Program-made: the position numbers and the translations under genes | NCBI GenBank assembly: GCA_030430495.1 | Contig: JAUIKM010000009.1 | Location: forward strand, 89,071 to 153,070 | DNA: 64,000 bases | Direction: 5' to 3' | DNA from: a bacterium | Lineage (GTDB): Bacteria; Bacteroidota; Ignavibacteria; Kapaibacteriales; UBA7675 | In this document: piece by piece, positions 63,761 to 64,000 of the stretch | Layout of the letters: each line of letters begins with the position of its first letter | How positions within the stretch are numbered: the first letter of the stretch is position 1 | The notes under the pieces: model-generated | What the model was told of the DNA's origin: nothing | Database searches by the model: none | The model's input: only the letters and a program-made list of their open reading frames with translations

Positions 63761-63883
63761 CGCCTGGCGTGTGTCAGCGGTCACTTTTGGGTGACAAGCG
63801 GTTGGTGTGCTTCCTGCCGTCGGGGTGTTCGCGTCAAAGCTCAGGGCGTCGGAAACATAGGATCGTGCGGCGGTTTAAAATGC

Positions 63884-63915
63884 CGAAGGCCGTGCGTTTG
63901 CGCGCACGGCCTTCG
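63884..63915 (-). terminator. Terminator of the rRNA operon
   Basis: A perfect 13-bp stem (CGAAGGCCGTGCG 63884-63896 with CGCACGGCCTTCG 63903-63915), loop of 6. Read leftward it is followed by GCATTTTAAACC. It lies directly after the 5S rRNA 3' end, so it most likely ends the rRNA transcript. Confidence 0.8.
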
Positions 63916-63920
63916 AAAAA

Positions 63921-64000
63921 CATCGGCGATTACCTACTCTCCCACACAGTCACCCGTGCAGTACCATCGGCGGAACGGGGCTTAACTTCTCTGTTCGGAA
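63921..64000 (-). rRNA. rrf: 5S ribosomal RNA, 3' part (truncated by window end)
   Basis: Read on the minus strand, the last 80 bases give the 3' two-thirds of 5S rRNA: TTCCGAACAGAGAAGTTAAG, then CCCCGTTCCGCCGATGGTAC, then GGGTGACTGTGTGGGAGAGT and AGGTAATCGCCGATG. These are the conserved loop B/C region, the helix IV-V region and the 3' terminal stem. The 5' end (and presumably 23S and 16S) lies beyond the right edge. The terminator hairpin at 63884-63915 follows. Confidence 0.95.

Overview
The window is 64 kb of chromosomal DNA, roughly 55-60% GC by eye, from a Gram-negative bacterium of the Bacteroidota/Chlorobi (FCB) group. The evidence is a type IX secretion (T9SS) C-terminal sorting domain on six large secreted proteins, a TonB receptor paired with a DUF4249 lipoprotein, an OstA-like LPS protein, few obvious Shine-Dalgarno sites, and one good Bacteroidetes-type promoter. 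The abundance of HYDIN-like (choice-of-anchor D) repeats and of double-OmpA barrels would fit a Kapabacteria/Ignavibacteria-like lineage, but that placement is inference. I found no tRNA genes, CRISPR array, phage or insertion sequence.

Layout. 1-8 kb: the end of a YfhO-like membrane protein, an OstA-like protein, a very large T9SS cargo protein with an IgGFc-binding-like domain, and a beta-barrel protein. 8-20.6 kb: housekeeping genes (HIT protein, rsmA, a lipoprotein, dnaB, hflX, LD-carboxypeptidase), two adjacent exported amidohydrolase-like proteins and a DUF4287 protein. 20.8-25.2 kb: a minus-strand operon of TonB receptor, DUF4249 lipoprotein and two paralogous lipoproteins of equal length. 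25.4-31 kb: an RNA m5C methyltransferase with a quinone-oxidoreductase-like enzyme, a SprA-type putative metalloprotease, and a TPR histidine kinase. 31-47 kb: a DUF2279 protein, a transglutaminase-like membrane protein coupled to an OmpA protein, an SDR, an M43 protease, a small NTF2-like protein, a MarR regulator, a soluble histidine kinase, an SGNH esterase and a second OmpA paralogue. 47-62 kb: a 1547-residue secreted WD40 protein, an AHSA1/SRPBCC protein, a threonine dehydratase, an SCP2-like protein, and two more T9SS cargo proteins. The window ends inside a minus-strand 5S rRNA gene, so an rRNA operon lies to the right.

How the genes work together. The region is mainly cell-envelope and surface biology: LPS transport, OmpA-peptidoglycan anchoring, TonB-dependent uptake, and secretion of large beta-rich proteins, proteases and esterases through a T9SS encoded elsewhere. 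Core replication and translation genes are interspersed.

The most unusual signals are non-coding. A two-module direct repeat (50 bp at about 92% identity plus about 230 bp) flanks the T9SS gene at 59036-62194, and a 33-bp tandem array sits inside one copy. A 15-bp word occurs identically at three intergenic sites. A second short word, centred on GACAAACAAAA, recurs in many intergenic gaps. TTAA-centred words such as GTTTAAC/GTTAAAC are conspicuous in most genes but nearly absent from the large T9SS/barrel genes at 3.0-7.9 kb.
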